Source: Deltaproteobacteria bacterium (GTDB taxonomy: Bacteria; Bdellovibrionota; UBA1018; UBA923). Taken from it: a stretch of DNA of 14,394 nucleotides. The notes under the pieces were generated by a model that had not been told where the DNA came from, did no database searches, and saw only the letters and a list, made by a program, of their open reading frames with translations. A program made the translations under genes and the position numbers. Positions 7,192 to 13,892 of the stretch are shown one piece after another (the stretch's first letter is position 1; each line of letters begins with the position of its first letter). The stretch spans positions 1 through 14,394 of the forward strand of contig JACQAW010000090.1 of the NCBI GenBank assembly GCA_016194725.1, written 5' to 3'.

Positions 7192-8379
7192 CTACAAATC
7201 AGTAACTCTAACCGACCCATCCTTAACGGATAGCCCGCGCTTGCCATGAATGATCGCCAGCAGCTCGCCGCCGATGAGTCGGGCGCTGCCTTCGGTCATG
7301 ACGTCTGCCGCCACGACCTCGTCCACTGTCGCGAAACGCTTGCGCAGCAACGGCAGAATATCGTCAGGCGTAATCAGATGCCGCGAGGAAATCTGCAGCT
7401 CGTCCGAGAGCAGCTTCACGAAACACTGGATCAGCTCGATCACTCGGGTTTCGCGCGCGTCGGGAATGTCGGGCATCGGCACCGGACGCAGCTCGCTGTC
7501 GGGAATCTGGGCCGCGCGTTTTACCGCCGCCAGAATGGCCTCGCCGCTGGTTTTGAGCTCGCCGCGATTCAGGCCCCGAAACGCGCCCAGATGGTTCATG
7601 TCCTTGGGCCGCACATTGGCCAGCGCCACCAGCACGTCGTCGTCGGCCACGCGTCGTCGTGGAACATCAATGTGGCGCACACGTTCTTCACGCCACGCGA
7701 TCAGCTCCACCAGCGTGGCGAAAGCGCGCTTGTCGAGTTTGCCGCTTTTTGCCAGACGCAGCGCCTGGCCCACCGGATTGGGCTCGTAGTTGGCCTTGTT
7801 TTCGTGTTTGGCCGAAAGCTCCAGGGCCCACGAGCGTCGGCCCTGTTTGTCGAGCTGCTCGAGCAGCTTGCGCGCCAACGGCAGCAGATACTGCACGTCC
7901 AGGTGCGCGTAGCGCAGCAGCTGTTCCTGTATCGGACGAGTGGTCCAGTCGGTTCGGGCATGGCCCTTTTGCAGCGTCACGCCAATGCCCTCTTTGAGCA
8001 GCTTGGCCAATCCTATGTTGTCGCCATAACCGCAAAGCGACGCCGCCATCGCGGTATCAAAGGTTGGCGAGGCCACGACGCCGTAGCTGGTATACAGGCA
8101 TTCCTGGTCGGCCTGCGCGGCATGCAGGACTTTGATGACCTTGGAGTCGGTGAATACGTCCAGCAGCGGCTTGAGGTCTTCGCCGCTCACGGCAAGAGGA
8201 TCGACCAGCCACGACTCATCGTCGGTGGAAATCTGAATCAGCGCCACGATGGGAAAAAAGGTGCTCTCGCGCAGAAATTCCGTATCGAGCGCGATCATGT
8301 CGTGGCCTTGCAAGGCCTGCGCGAGCATCTTGATCTCGTCATGTGTCGCCAAAAGCTTGGGATGGGCCTTAATTCGCAT
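7192..8379 (-). CDS. rnd: Ribonuclease D
   Basis: 395 residues, close to the usual RNase D length. It is a 3'-5' exoribonuclease that trims tRNA and other small RNA 3' ends in the cytoplasm. The DEDDy exonuclease residues are present: Asp32 and Glu34 in LDTEFLRE, Asp91 in HAAQADQECL, and Tyr157-x3-Asp161 in YAHLDVQYL. An HRDC domain follows at about 210-295 (WREERVRHIDVPRRRV, LKTSGEAIL), and a second helical region completes the protein. All catalytic residues are intact. The ATG fits the family start, but no ribosome site precedes it. The start is only 19 bases from that of the divergent WbqC gene. Confidence 0.95.
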   Translation of the reverse strand: MRIKAHPKLLATHDEIKMLAQALQGHDMIALDTEFLRESTFFPIVALIQISTDDESWLVDPLAVSGEDLKPLLDVFTDSKVIKVLHAAQADQECLYTSYGVVASPTFDTAMAASLCGYGDNIGLAKLLKEGIGVTLQKGHARTDWTTRPIQEQLLRYAHLDVQYLLPLARKLLEQLDKQGRRSWALELSAKHENKANYEPNPVGQALRLAKSGKLDKRAFATLVELIAWREERVRHIDVPRRRVADDDVLVALANVRPKDMNHLGAFRGLNRGELKTSGEAILAAVKRAAQIPDSELRPVPMPDIPDARETRVIELIQCFVKLLSDELQISSRHLITPDDILPLLRKRFATVDEVVAADVMTEGSARLIGGELLAIIHGKRGLSVKDGSVRVTDL

Positions 8380-8384
8380 ATAAT
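8357..8384 (+). promoter_or_regulatory. Promoter of the WbqC-family gene
   Basis: TTGGGA (8357-8362), a 16-base spacer and a perfect TATAAT (8379-8384). The expected start point near 8391 leaves a leader of about eight bases before the ATG at 8399, with no ribosome site. The -10 box shares position 8379 with the RNase D start codon on the other strand. Confidence 0.55.
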
Positions 8385-8387
8385 GGT

Positions 8388-8416
8388 AGTATCACAGCAT
8401 GGTTGTCGTGTGCCAG
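8388..8416 (-). promoter_or_regulatory. Candidate promoter of RNase D
   Basis: Read on the minus strand: CTGGCA (8411-8416), a 17-base spacer ending in TGT, then GATACT (8388-8393), i.e. an extended -10. The -10 ends eight bases before the RNase D ATG, so the message would be nearly leaderless. The -35 lies inside the WbqC reading frame. Confidence 0.4.
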
Positions 8417-9145
8417 CAACCCAACTATTTTCCATGGCTGGGGTACCTTGAACTTGCAGCGCGGGCCGACGTGTTTGTTGTCCTTGATTCCGTGCAATGG
8501 ATTCGTCAGGGCCGCCAGCATCGGGCCCGCATTCTGCCCCACCAAAGCGGGCACAGCGACTTTCAATGGCTGAGTCTTCCCGTAATGGGCCATGGCCATC
8601 GCACCAAGCCCTTGCGAGATCTTCTGCTCAACCCTGACGACAATTGGAGCAAGCGGCACTGGGCCACGCTAGAGGCGATTTACGCCCGGCGGCCCTACTT
8701 CAAATCCCAGCTCGAACCACTGATTCGCCCCTGGCTTGAAAATGCGTCCCGATTCAAAACCATGTATGACGCCACGCTCAGCAGCGTCGAGCTTTGCTTT
8801 TCGGCACTTGAGCTGAACCCGCAAATATTGCTCAGTAGCGAGCTGCCCGAGCAGGGAGTGAAAACCGAACGGCTGATTTCCATCTGTAGGAGTCTTGAAG
8901 CGGATACCTACTACTCGGCGCTCGGTTCCACGAAATACGTCGATGTCGCGGCGTTTCGCGCCTCGGGCGTTCGGCTCCTTTGGCAGCATTGGAAACATCC
9001 CGAATATCCCCAAGGCATCGAACGTTTCAAAACCCATCTTTCCTTCCTCGACGTGCTTGCGAATGCCCCGCTCACGGACATCAAGACCTGGATGATTCCG
9101 CAAGCCTGGGGACAGTTCGGCGAGGCAAGGAGCAGGGGGATTTAA
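8399..9145 (+). CDS. WbqC-family protein
   Basis: 248 residues, normal length for the WbqC-like family. The N-terminal signature QPNYFPWLGY (7-16) is diagnostic, followed by VFVVLDSVQWIRQG and, near the C-terminus, TYYSALGSTKYVD. Members are found in O-antigen and other polysaccharide or glycan clusters. The biochemical role is not settled; a cysteine- or glycan-modifying or amidation-type activity has been suggested. Here it stands alone with no sugar-pathway genes around it. No signal peptide or membrane segment is seen, so it is cytoplasmic. The ATG at 8399 fits the family start exactly but has no ribosome site and lies about eight bases after the predicted transcript start. Confidence 0.9.
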   Translation: MVVVCQQPNYFPWLGYLELAARADVFVVLDSVQWIRQGRQHRARILPHQSGHSDFQWLSLPVMGHGHRTKPLRDLLLNPDDNWSKRHWATLEAIYARRPYFKSQLEPLIRPWLENASRFKTMYDATLSSVELCFSALELNPQILLSSELPEQGVKTERLISICRSLEADTYYSALGSTKYVDVAAFRASGVRLLWQHWKHPEYPQGIERFKTHLSFLDVLANAPLTDIKTWMIPQAWGQFGEARSRGI

Positions 9146-9264
9146 ATCCAGCTACCACAGTGGACGCGAATACATTCTCGATCGGACCACGCGAATGGAT
9201 TAGCAGTCTTGCAATTACGTCCGGCGCCCTGAGGGGCTCTGCCCAAATTCCATCAGCGCTTTCG

Positions 9265-9316
9265 ATTGAAACTGTTCCGATTTTCATTGGGTTTCAATGC
9301 AGCTGAAGCGAGCTGC
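9265..9316. repeat. Tandem inverted repeats in an A/T-rich intergenic region
   Basis: ATTGAAAC (9265-9272) and GTTTCAAT (9291-9298) are perfect 8-base inverted arms around an 18-base loop. Directly after them, GCAGCT-GAAGCG-AGCTGC (9299-9316) forms a second perfect 6-base stem. No T-run follows, so a standard intrinsic terminator is not supported. The pair may be an RNA fold at the end of the WbqC message or a protein-binding site. The rest of 9146-9399 shows nothing else recognisable except the promoter at its right end. Confidence 0.45.
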
Positions 9317-9353
9317 CTCTCAGTTTGAATCGAGACAAACATATATGTCGGCC

Positions 9354-9381
9354 TTGAATTGATTATATCGGACAATATAAG
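9354..9381 (+). promoter_or_regulatory. Promoter of the secreted Lcl-like protein gene
   Basis: TTGAAT (9354-9359), a 16-base spacer and TATAAG (9376-9381). A start point near 9388 leaves a short leader containing GAGGTGG before the ATG at 9400. Confidence 0.5.
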
Positions 9382-9399
9382 TCAAGAAATGAGGTGGTT

Positions 9400-10056
9400 A
9401 TGAAAGTGTCGACAATGACGGGAATGGCGGCGGCTCTGCTTACGGTGATGAGCGTTTCTTCTACAGACGTCAGAGCATCCGAACCCTGCATGCACTCAAC
9501 CAACGAAATCTTAGCACCTCAGTTGATTTCGCTCATCAGCAGGGTTCAAAGAAATGTCGCACGGGAGGTACGTGGTTATCGCACTTCGACGGGAGCCTTT
9601 TTCGAGTATGTAAGTGGAGACCGTTTTCCTTTTGCAAATGCAGTGAAAGCTCCGGATGGGACGCTTTGGAGTGAACGGCTGAGGCTTTCAAGCCAAGATG
9701 TGCGTTATAGAAATGGGGGAACCGTAAAAGATGGCATCGTTACTCAATCTGAAAGCATCGCTGATGCCGTCGGGACATGTGCCCGCCTTGATTGTCAACT
9801 TCCCACGAAAAATGATTACGAAAAGCTGAAGATCTACTTTGATCTCGACGCTAACGGTTTGCTCACAGAGCAGGGCAAAAAGGATTATCAAAAGGTATTT
9901 CCAGATATGGAAGAAAAACTCTTTTGGTCTTCATCAATCTATCATCCAGATGGGGGCAATCAGGGGCGTGCCTACATTTTCAATGGTAGCAATGGTGCCA
10001 TCGAGCGAAGATATCGGGACATCAAACTTTCCGTCCGATGTCTCAGGCAGAATTGA
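9400..10056 (+). CDS. Secreted protein with DUF1566/Lcl-like C-terminal domain
   Basis: 218 residues. Residues 1-27 form a Sec signal peptide (hydrophobic MAAALLTVMSV, probable cut near VRA-SEP). The C-terminal part, about 127-218, has the order of blocks seen in the DUF1566/Lcl_C domain: CQLPTKNDYEKL, LFWSSS, a Gly/Asn-rich strand pair, and the terminal LSVRCLR. DFDANG-like residues (DLDANG, about 147-152) recall the start of a calcium loop, but the final acidic residue of an EF-hand is missing. Lcl-type domains occur in exported and cell-surface proteins, some of them adhesins. The gene is visibly richer in A/T, and in codons ending in A/T, than its neighbours, suggesting acquisition by transfer. 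The ATG at 9400 has GAGG five bases upstream; an in-frame GTG at 9394 lies inside that ribosome site and is rejected. Confidence 0.78.
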   Translation: MKVSTMTGMAAALLTVMSVSSTDVRASEPCMHSTNEILAPQLISLISRVQRNVAREVRGYRTSTGAFFEYVSGDRFPFANAVKAPDGTLWSERLRLSSQDVRYRNGGTVKDGIVTQSESIADAVGTCARLDCQLPTKNDYEKLKIYFDLDANGLLTEQGKKDYQKVFPDMEEKLFWSSSIYHPDGGNQGRAYIFNGSNGAIERRYRDIKLSVRCLRQN

Positions 10057-10121
10057 CATTAAATAGGATTCCGGTACATCGTTGCTCGATGCGCACGACA
10101 CGAATTTTCAAGGATTGGGTC

Positions 10122-10931
10122 ATGCCCGGGCCGCTGCCGGCTTCCCCAATTCCAGATGACCTCATCAAACCTGATCCGGGAGTTACTCTCGACGCGATTT
10201 CTGGCCTGTGGCGAATTTTTCAGTACGAGCGCGGGCATCGCTACTCCACCGATGATTTATTGACCGCCTGGTACGGCACGATCAAATGCCCCTCGGCCGC
10301 GCGGGTGCTCGACCTGGGCAGCGGCATCGGCAGCGTGGGCATGATGGCCGCGTGGCGCCTCCAAGGCGCGGCATTTGTTACAATCGAAGCGCAGGATATC
10401 AGCGTGCAGCTCGCCCGAAAATCGGCCCGCTACAACGGCATCGAGCATCGTTACAGAATTCTCGAGGGCGATTTTCGCAACGAGGCCCTGCTGTCCAATG
10501 AAGGCCGGTTTGATCTGGTGCTGGGCAGTCCACCCTACTTTCCGCTGGGAACCGGCCCCGAGGGCGAGCACCCGCAAACCATTCCGTGCCGCTTCGAAGT
10601 CCGCGGCGACATCGGTGATTACGCCAAGGCAGCAGCGCCCAGACTCGCGCCCGGCGGCGTTTTCGCGTTCGTGTTTCCCTCTGTGCAACTCGACCGCGCC
10701 AATGCCGCGGTGGCCGCCGCCGGTCTTACGACGATCAGCCGGCGCGATATTATTTTCCGCGAGGGCAACGAGCCGCTCATCTCCCTCTTTGCCACGGCAC
10801 TCGCCTCGGACCTGCCTGTCGTCTTTCGCGCCCAGTCCTGGGTCGAACCGCCGCTGACCATTCGACTTGCCAACGGCGACGTCTCGCCCGAATACAAAAC
10901 CGTCAAATTCACGATGGGTTTTCGGCCGTGA
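10122..10931 (+). CDS. TrmN6-like SAM-dependent N6-adenine methyltransferase
   Basis: 269 residues. The Rossmann-fold SAM site is VLDLGSGIG (62-70), and motif IV is SPPYF (136-140), the place of NPPY in N6-adenine methyltransferases. The N-terminal block GLWRIFQYERGHRYSTDDLLTAW resembles YfiC/TrmN6, which methylates N6 of A37 in tRNA1(Val). Assignment to tRNA as substrate is by family only; a ribosomal or protein target is possible. The Asn-to-Ser change in NPPY is tolerated in some relatives. I choose the ATG at 10122 because AAGGA lies about seven bases upstream. In-frame ATGs at 10089 and 10038 lack a ribosome site, and the latter overlaps the preceding gene. Its TGA overlaps the GTG of the glycosylase gene. 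Confidence 0.85.
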   Translation: MPGPLPASPIPDDLIKPDPGVTLDAISGLWRIFQYERGHRYSTDDLLTAWYGTIKCPSAARVLDLGSGIGSVGMMAAWRLQGAAFVTIEAQDISVQLARKSARYNGIEHRYRILEGDFRNEALLSNEGRFDLVLGSPPYFPLGTGPEGEHPQTIPCRFEVRGDIGDYAKAAAPRLAPGGVFAFVFPSVQLDRANAAVAAAGLTTISRRDIIFREGNEPLISLFATALASDLPVVFRAQSWVEPPLTIRLANGDVSPEYKTVKFTMGFRP

Positions 10932-11614
10932 CGGATTCCTCGAAAACGTGGAAGCAGCACGATATCGCCATCACCAGCTGCGAAAAATGCCCGCGGCTGC
11001 GCGCGCACTGCCTGAAGATCGCCGTAGAGAAACGCAAGTCCTATGCCGGCGACACCTACTGGGGCCGCCCCATTCCGGGCTTCGGCGACCACGCGGCCCG
11101 GCTGGTGATGATCGGCTTGGCGCCGGCAGCCCACGGCGCCAATCGCACCGGCCGCATGTTCACGGGCGACCGCTCGGGCGACTGGCTGTACCGCGCGCTT
11201 TTCAAAGCCGGATTCGCCAACCAACCCACGTCAGTGGAGCGCGGTGACGGCCTGAAACTTGCGGACGCCTTCGTTACCGCGACGGCTCACTGCGCCCCGC
11301 CCGGCAACAAACCTACGCCTGCCGAAATCGGCCGCTGCGCGGGCTACCTGGACTGGGAGCTTGCCATGTTGAAAACCGCCCGGGTTTATCTGGCGCTCGG
11401 AAAAATCGGCTTTGACGCGGTCTGGGACGTGCTCAAGCGCGACGGCCAGGCCACGGGCAGCCGCCCGGCATTCGGCCATGGCAAATCGGTCAGCCTCGAC
11501 TCTGGCCGCTGGCTCCTGGCCTCGTACCACCCCAGCCAGCAAAACACCTTCACCGGAAAGTTGACTGAACCCATGTTCGACGCCGTATTTAACCAGGTTA
11601 AAAGTCTGCTATAA
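10928..11614 (+). CDS. Family 5 uracil-DNA glycosylase (UDGb)
   Basis: 228 residues. It removes uracil, and in this family often hypoxanthine and other deaminated bases, from DNA as the first step of base-excision repair. Motif 1 is GLAPAAHGANRTGRMFTGD (63-81) and motif 3 is HPSQQNTFTG (201-210), both typical of the UDGb class. Cys18, Cys21, Cys122 and Cys137 fit the four ligands of the [4Fe-4S] cluster shared by families 4 and 5. The TATAHCAPPGNKP block also fits. The GTG start overlaps the methyltransferase stop by four bases (GTGA), so the two genes are translationally coupled. A strong intrinsic terminator follows about 100 bases downstream. Family 4 is excluded by the 'APAAHG' form of motif 1. 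Confidence 0.93.
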   Translation: MTDSSKTWKQHDIAITSCEKCPRLRAHCLKIAVEKRKSYAGDTYWGRPIPGFGDHAARLVMIGLAPAAHGANRTGRMFTGDRSGDWLYRALFKAGFANQPTSVERGDGLKLADAFVTATAHCAPPGNKPTPAEIGRCAGYLDWELAMLKTARVYLALGKIGFDAVWDVLKRDGQATGSRPAFGHGKSVSLDSGRWLLASYHPSQQNTFTGKLTEPMFDAVFNQVKSLL

Positions 11615-11712
11615 ACCTCGAAAATAACTCCGGAATCACTCCCCGCGTTCGCACTTGCATATCCGATAATTGACGTGCTAGAACAGCTGCAACTCTCGGA
11701 CTTTACAAACGA

Positions 11713-11739
11713 GTGGGGCTTCAACCCCACTTTTTTTTT
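11713..11739 (+). terminator. Intrinsic terminator between the glycosylase gene and rimP
   Basis: Perfect stem GTGGGG (11713-11718) and CCCCAC (11725-11730) around a six-base loop, followed by nine T (11731-11739). It lies 98 bases after the glycosylase stop and 38 bases before the rimP start, so it either ends the upstream operon or acts as an attenuator for the rimP-nusA-infB operon. The 98 bases before it show no gene. Confidence 0.85.
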
Positions 11740-11749
11740 AGGTGGAACT

Positions 11750-11755
11750 TATAAG
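11750..11755 (+). promoter_or_regulatory. Candidate -10 element for the rimP operon
   Basis: TATAAG directly after the terminator would start transcription near 11762 and give a leader of about 16 bases containing GGGCGAGG. No good -35 is seen. An alternative -10, GATAAT at 11665-11670, would place the terminator inside the leader. Confidence 0.3.
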
Positions 11756-11777
11756 GAATGCAATCCAGGGCGAGGCT

Positions 11778-12361
11778 ATGAGCACGACTGAAAAGACGTC
11801 AATTGATGAAGCGCCAAAGCCAAACTCAAAACAGGCTCTAGAAGAACTCCAGCGGAATGTGGAAAACATTCTAACGCCGCTGGGTTACGAAGTCGTGGCT
11901 CTCGAGCAATCGGTGGCTGGCGGCCGGAAGCTTACCTTGTATATCGATTTCCTGAATAACGAAGACGAGAGCCGCCGGATCGGTTTGCAAGATTGCGTTG
12001 AAGCGACCAAAGCTGTGGACGAACTCTTCGAAACGACCGAACTGGTTACGGGTAATTACACGCTCGACGTCAGCAGCCCGGGAGTCGAACGCCCACTGCG
12101 AAAAGCGGAAGATTACAACCGCTTCAGCGGCAAAAAAGTGAAGCTGCACACGTTCCGGCCACTCGAAAAGAGGAAACCGAAAACGACGCTTACTGGGAAA
12201 AGAACCGGAAGCAGAAAAACTTTATCGGCCGCCTGGAGGGACTGGCGACTGAATCCGGAGTCAAGGTGAGGCTCCTTATCGATGGACAGCTGGTGAACGT
12301 ACCGCTGGCCTTGATATCCAAAGCCCACCTCGAAATAGAATTTACTACTACGAAGGAGTGA
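11778..12361 (+). CDS. rimP: Ribosome maturation factor RimP, interrupted by a -1 frameshift
   Basis: RimP binds the 30S subunit and is needed for its efficient maturation. Residues 1-130 in the first frame hold the N-terminal domain (LQRNVENILTPLGYEVVALE, GGRKLTLYID) and the diagnostic YTLDVSSPGVERPL block. At GAAAAG (12165-12170) the family match leaves this frame, which runs on with unrelated basic sequence to a stop at 12267-12269. The C-terminal SH3-like domain (KNFIGRLEGL, KVRLLIDGQLVNVPL, ISKAHLEIEF) continues in the -1 frame to TGA at 12359-12361. One extra A in the A-run restores a single frame of about 194 residues. The cause may be a sequencing error at the A-run, a true mutation, or slippage. 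The ATG at 11778 has GGCGAGG just upstream; an in-frame GTG at 11742 is less likely. The restored stop lies seven bases before nusA, as expected for an operon. Confidence 0.88.
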
Positions 12362-12368
12362 TCGAAAA

Positions 12369-13820
12369 ATGAATATGTCTGATTTAAGCCGCGTGATCGA
12401 ACAAGTCGGCAAAGACAGAGGGATCAAAAAAGAAGTTATCGTGGAAGCGCTGGAACAGGCAGTGCTCATGGCAGCCCAGAAGAAATTCGGCGTGGGCGCC
12501 CACCTCGAGGCTCACTACAATCAGGAGTCCGGCGAAATCGAACTTTTCCAGTTCAAGACGGTTGTGGAGAATGAAGATGAGATCGGTGATCCCGACGTGG
12601 ACGTGGAGTTGCTCGAAGCCCGCAAGCTGGACCCTGAAGTCAACGTCGGCGACGAACTGGGCATCAAGCTCGACACGCCAACCTTTGGCCGCATCGACGC
12701 GCAGACCGCAAAACAGGTTATCTTCCAGAAAGTGCGCGACGCGGAACGCGACATCATCTTCGGCGAATTCATCGGCCGCAAAGGCGAAGTCATCTCGGGT
12801 ATCGCCCGTCGCGTGGAACGCGGCTCGCTGGTCATCGACCTGGGCAAGACCGACGCGCTCCTGCCTCGCAGCGAAATCATTCCCGGCGAAACTTTCAAGC
12901 CGGGCGACCGCGTGCAGGCTTATCTGAGCGACGTGGTCATGACGCCTCGTGGGCCTCAGCTTTACCTGACCCGCACGTCACCGAAGTTCATCATGAAACT
13001 TTTCGAAACCGAAGTGCCCGAAGTGGCCGATCAGGTTGTCGTCATCAAAGCGGCGGCCCGTGAACCCGGCTCGCGCGCCAAGATCGCCGTGGCCAGCAAC
13101 GACCGCGACGTGGATCCGGTTGGCGCGTGCGTGGGCATGAAGGGCGTTCGCGTGCAGAACGTGATTCACGAGCTGCGCGGCGAAAAGATCGACATCATTC
13201 CGTGGAACGAAAATGCAGCCTTGTTCGTGAAGGCGGCTTTGCAGCCTGCCGAAATCTCGTCCATCAAGATGGACGAGCGCAACAAGTCGATGGAAATCAT
13301 GGTCGAAGACGATCAGCTCAGCCTGGCCATCGGCAAACGCGGCCAGAACGTGCGTCTCGCTGCCATGCTTACGGGCTGGCGCCTCGACATCATCTCGAAG
13401 ACCAAGCTGCAAAAACGCATGGCCGACGCGATCTTCAATCTGCAACATATCGAAGGCGTCAACGAAACACTGGCTCAGGGTATTTACCAGACGGGTTTCG
13501 TGAACGTATTCCAGGTTGCAGAAGGCACTACCGAAACGTTGATGAAAATTCCCGGCTTTGCCACCGAAGAAGATGCCTTGTCACTCAAGACGCGGGCCCA
13601 AGCCGTCGTCGAAAAGGGCGGCGACGCCCTGATGCTGAGCAAAGACGGAACCCCGCTTGAAACACCACACGTGCGTCCTGGCGTGACACTGCCAGGCGGC
13701 GCGAAACGCGCCACCCCGGTGCGTCCCGAAATCAAGGATGCCAAGACGCTCGCTGAAGAGCGCCTGCGCCAGGAAATGGCTGCTGCCGGCATGGGAACGC
13801 CCAAGACTGACAGCGAGTAA
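12369..13820 (+). CDS. nusA: Transcription termination/antitermination protein NusA
   Basis: 483 residues. NusA binds RNA polymerase near the RNA exit channel and modulates pausing, intrinsic termination and antitermination. In order: the N-terminal RNAP-binding domain (1-125); an S1 domain (about 133-200, GEVISGIARRVERGSLVIDLG); KH1 with GACVGMKGVRVQNV near 252-265; KH2 with LAIGKRGQNVRL near 318-329; and a C-terminal helical region with a helix-hairpin-helix-like repeat (about 360-420). The acidic repeat domains of E. coli NusA are not clearly present in full. GGAG lies ten bases before the ATG at 12369; a second in-frame ATG six bases on is possible. It follows rimP by seven bases and precedes infB, the widely conserved order. 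Confidence 0.97.
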   Translation: MNMSDLSRVIEQVGKDRGIKKEVIVEALEQAVLMAAQKKFGVGAHLEAHYNQESGEIELFQFKTVVENEDEIGDPDVDVELLEARKLDPEVNVGDELGIKLDTPTFGRIDAQTAKQVIFQKVRDAERDIIFGEFIGRKGEVISGIARRVERGSLVIDLGKTDALLPRSEIIPGETFKPGDRVQAYLSDVVMTPRGPQLYLTRTSPKFIMKLFETEVPEVADQVVVIKAAAREPGSRAKIAVASNDRDVDPVGACVGMKGVRVQNVIHELRGEKIDIIPWNENAALFVKAALQPAEISSIKMDERNKSMEIMVEDDQLSLAIGKRGQNVRLAAMLTGWRLDIISKTKLQKRMADAIFNLQHIEGVNETLAQGIYQTGFVNVFQVAEGTTETLMKIPGFATEEDALSLKTRAQAVVEKGGDALMLSKDGTPLETPHVRPGVTLPGGAKRATPVRPEIKDAKTLAEERLRQEMAAAGMGTPKTDSE

Positions 13821-13892
13821 GGAAAAGGAAATCACGACGTGGACAGTACGACTAAAGAAAGCCCGGAGCAGAACACCAAGGGAGCCATCGCG

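Noticed and set aside
7246..8451. A 401-codon plus-strand open frame opposite RNase D
   Set aside because: Antisense to an intact RNase D with all catalytic residues; its composition (Arg/Gln/His-rich) is typical of a shadow frame.
9265..9298. ATTGAAAC and GTTTCAAT, resembling the ends of some CRISPR repeats
   Set aside because: Only one copy of each arm is present, there is no repeated unit with regular spacers, and no cas gene lies in the window.
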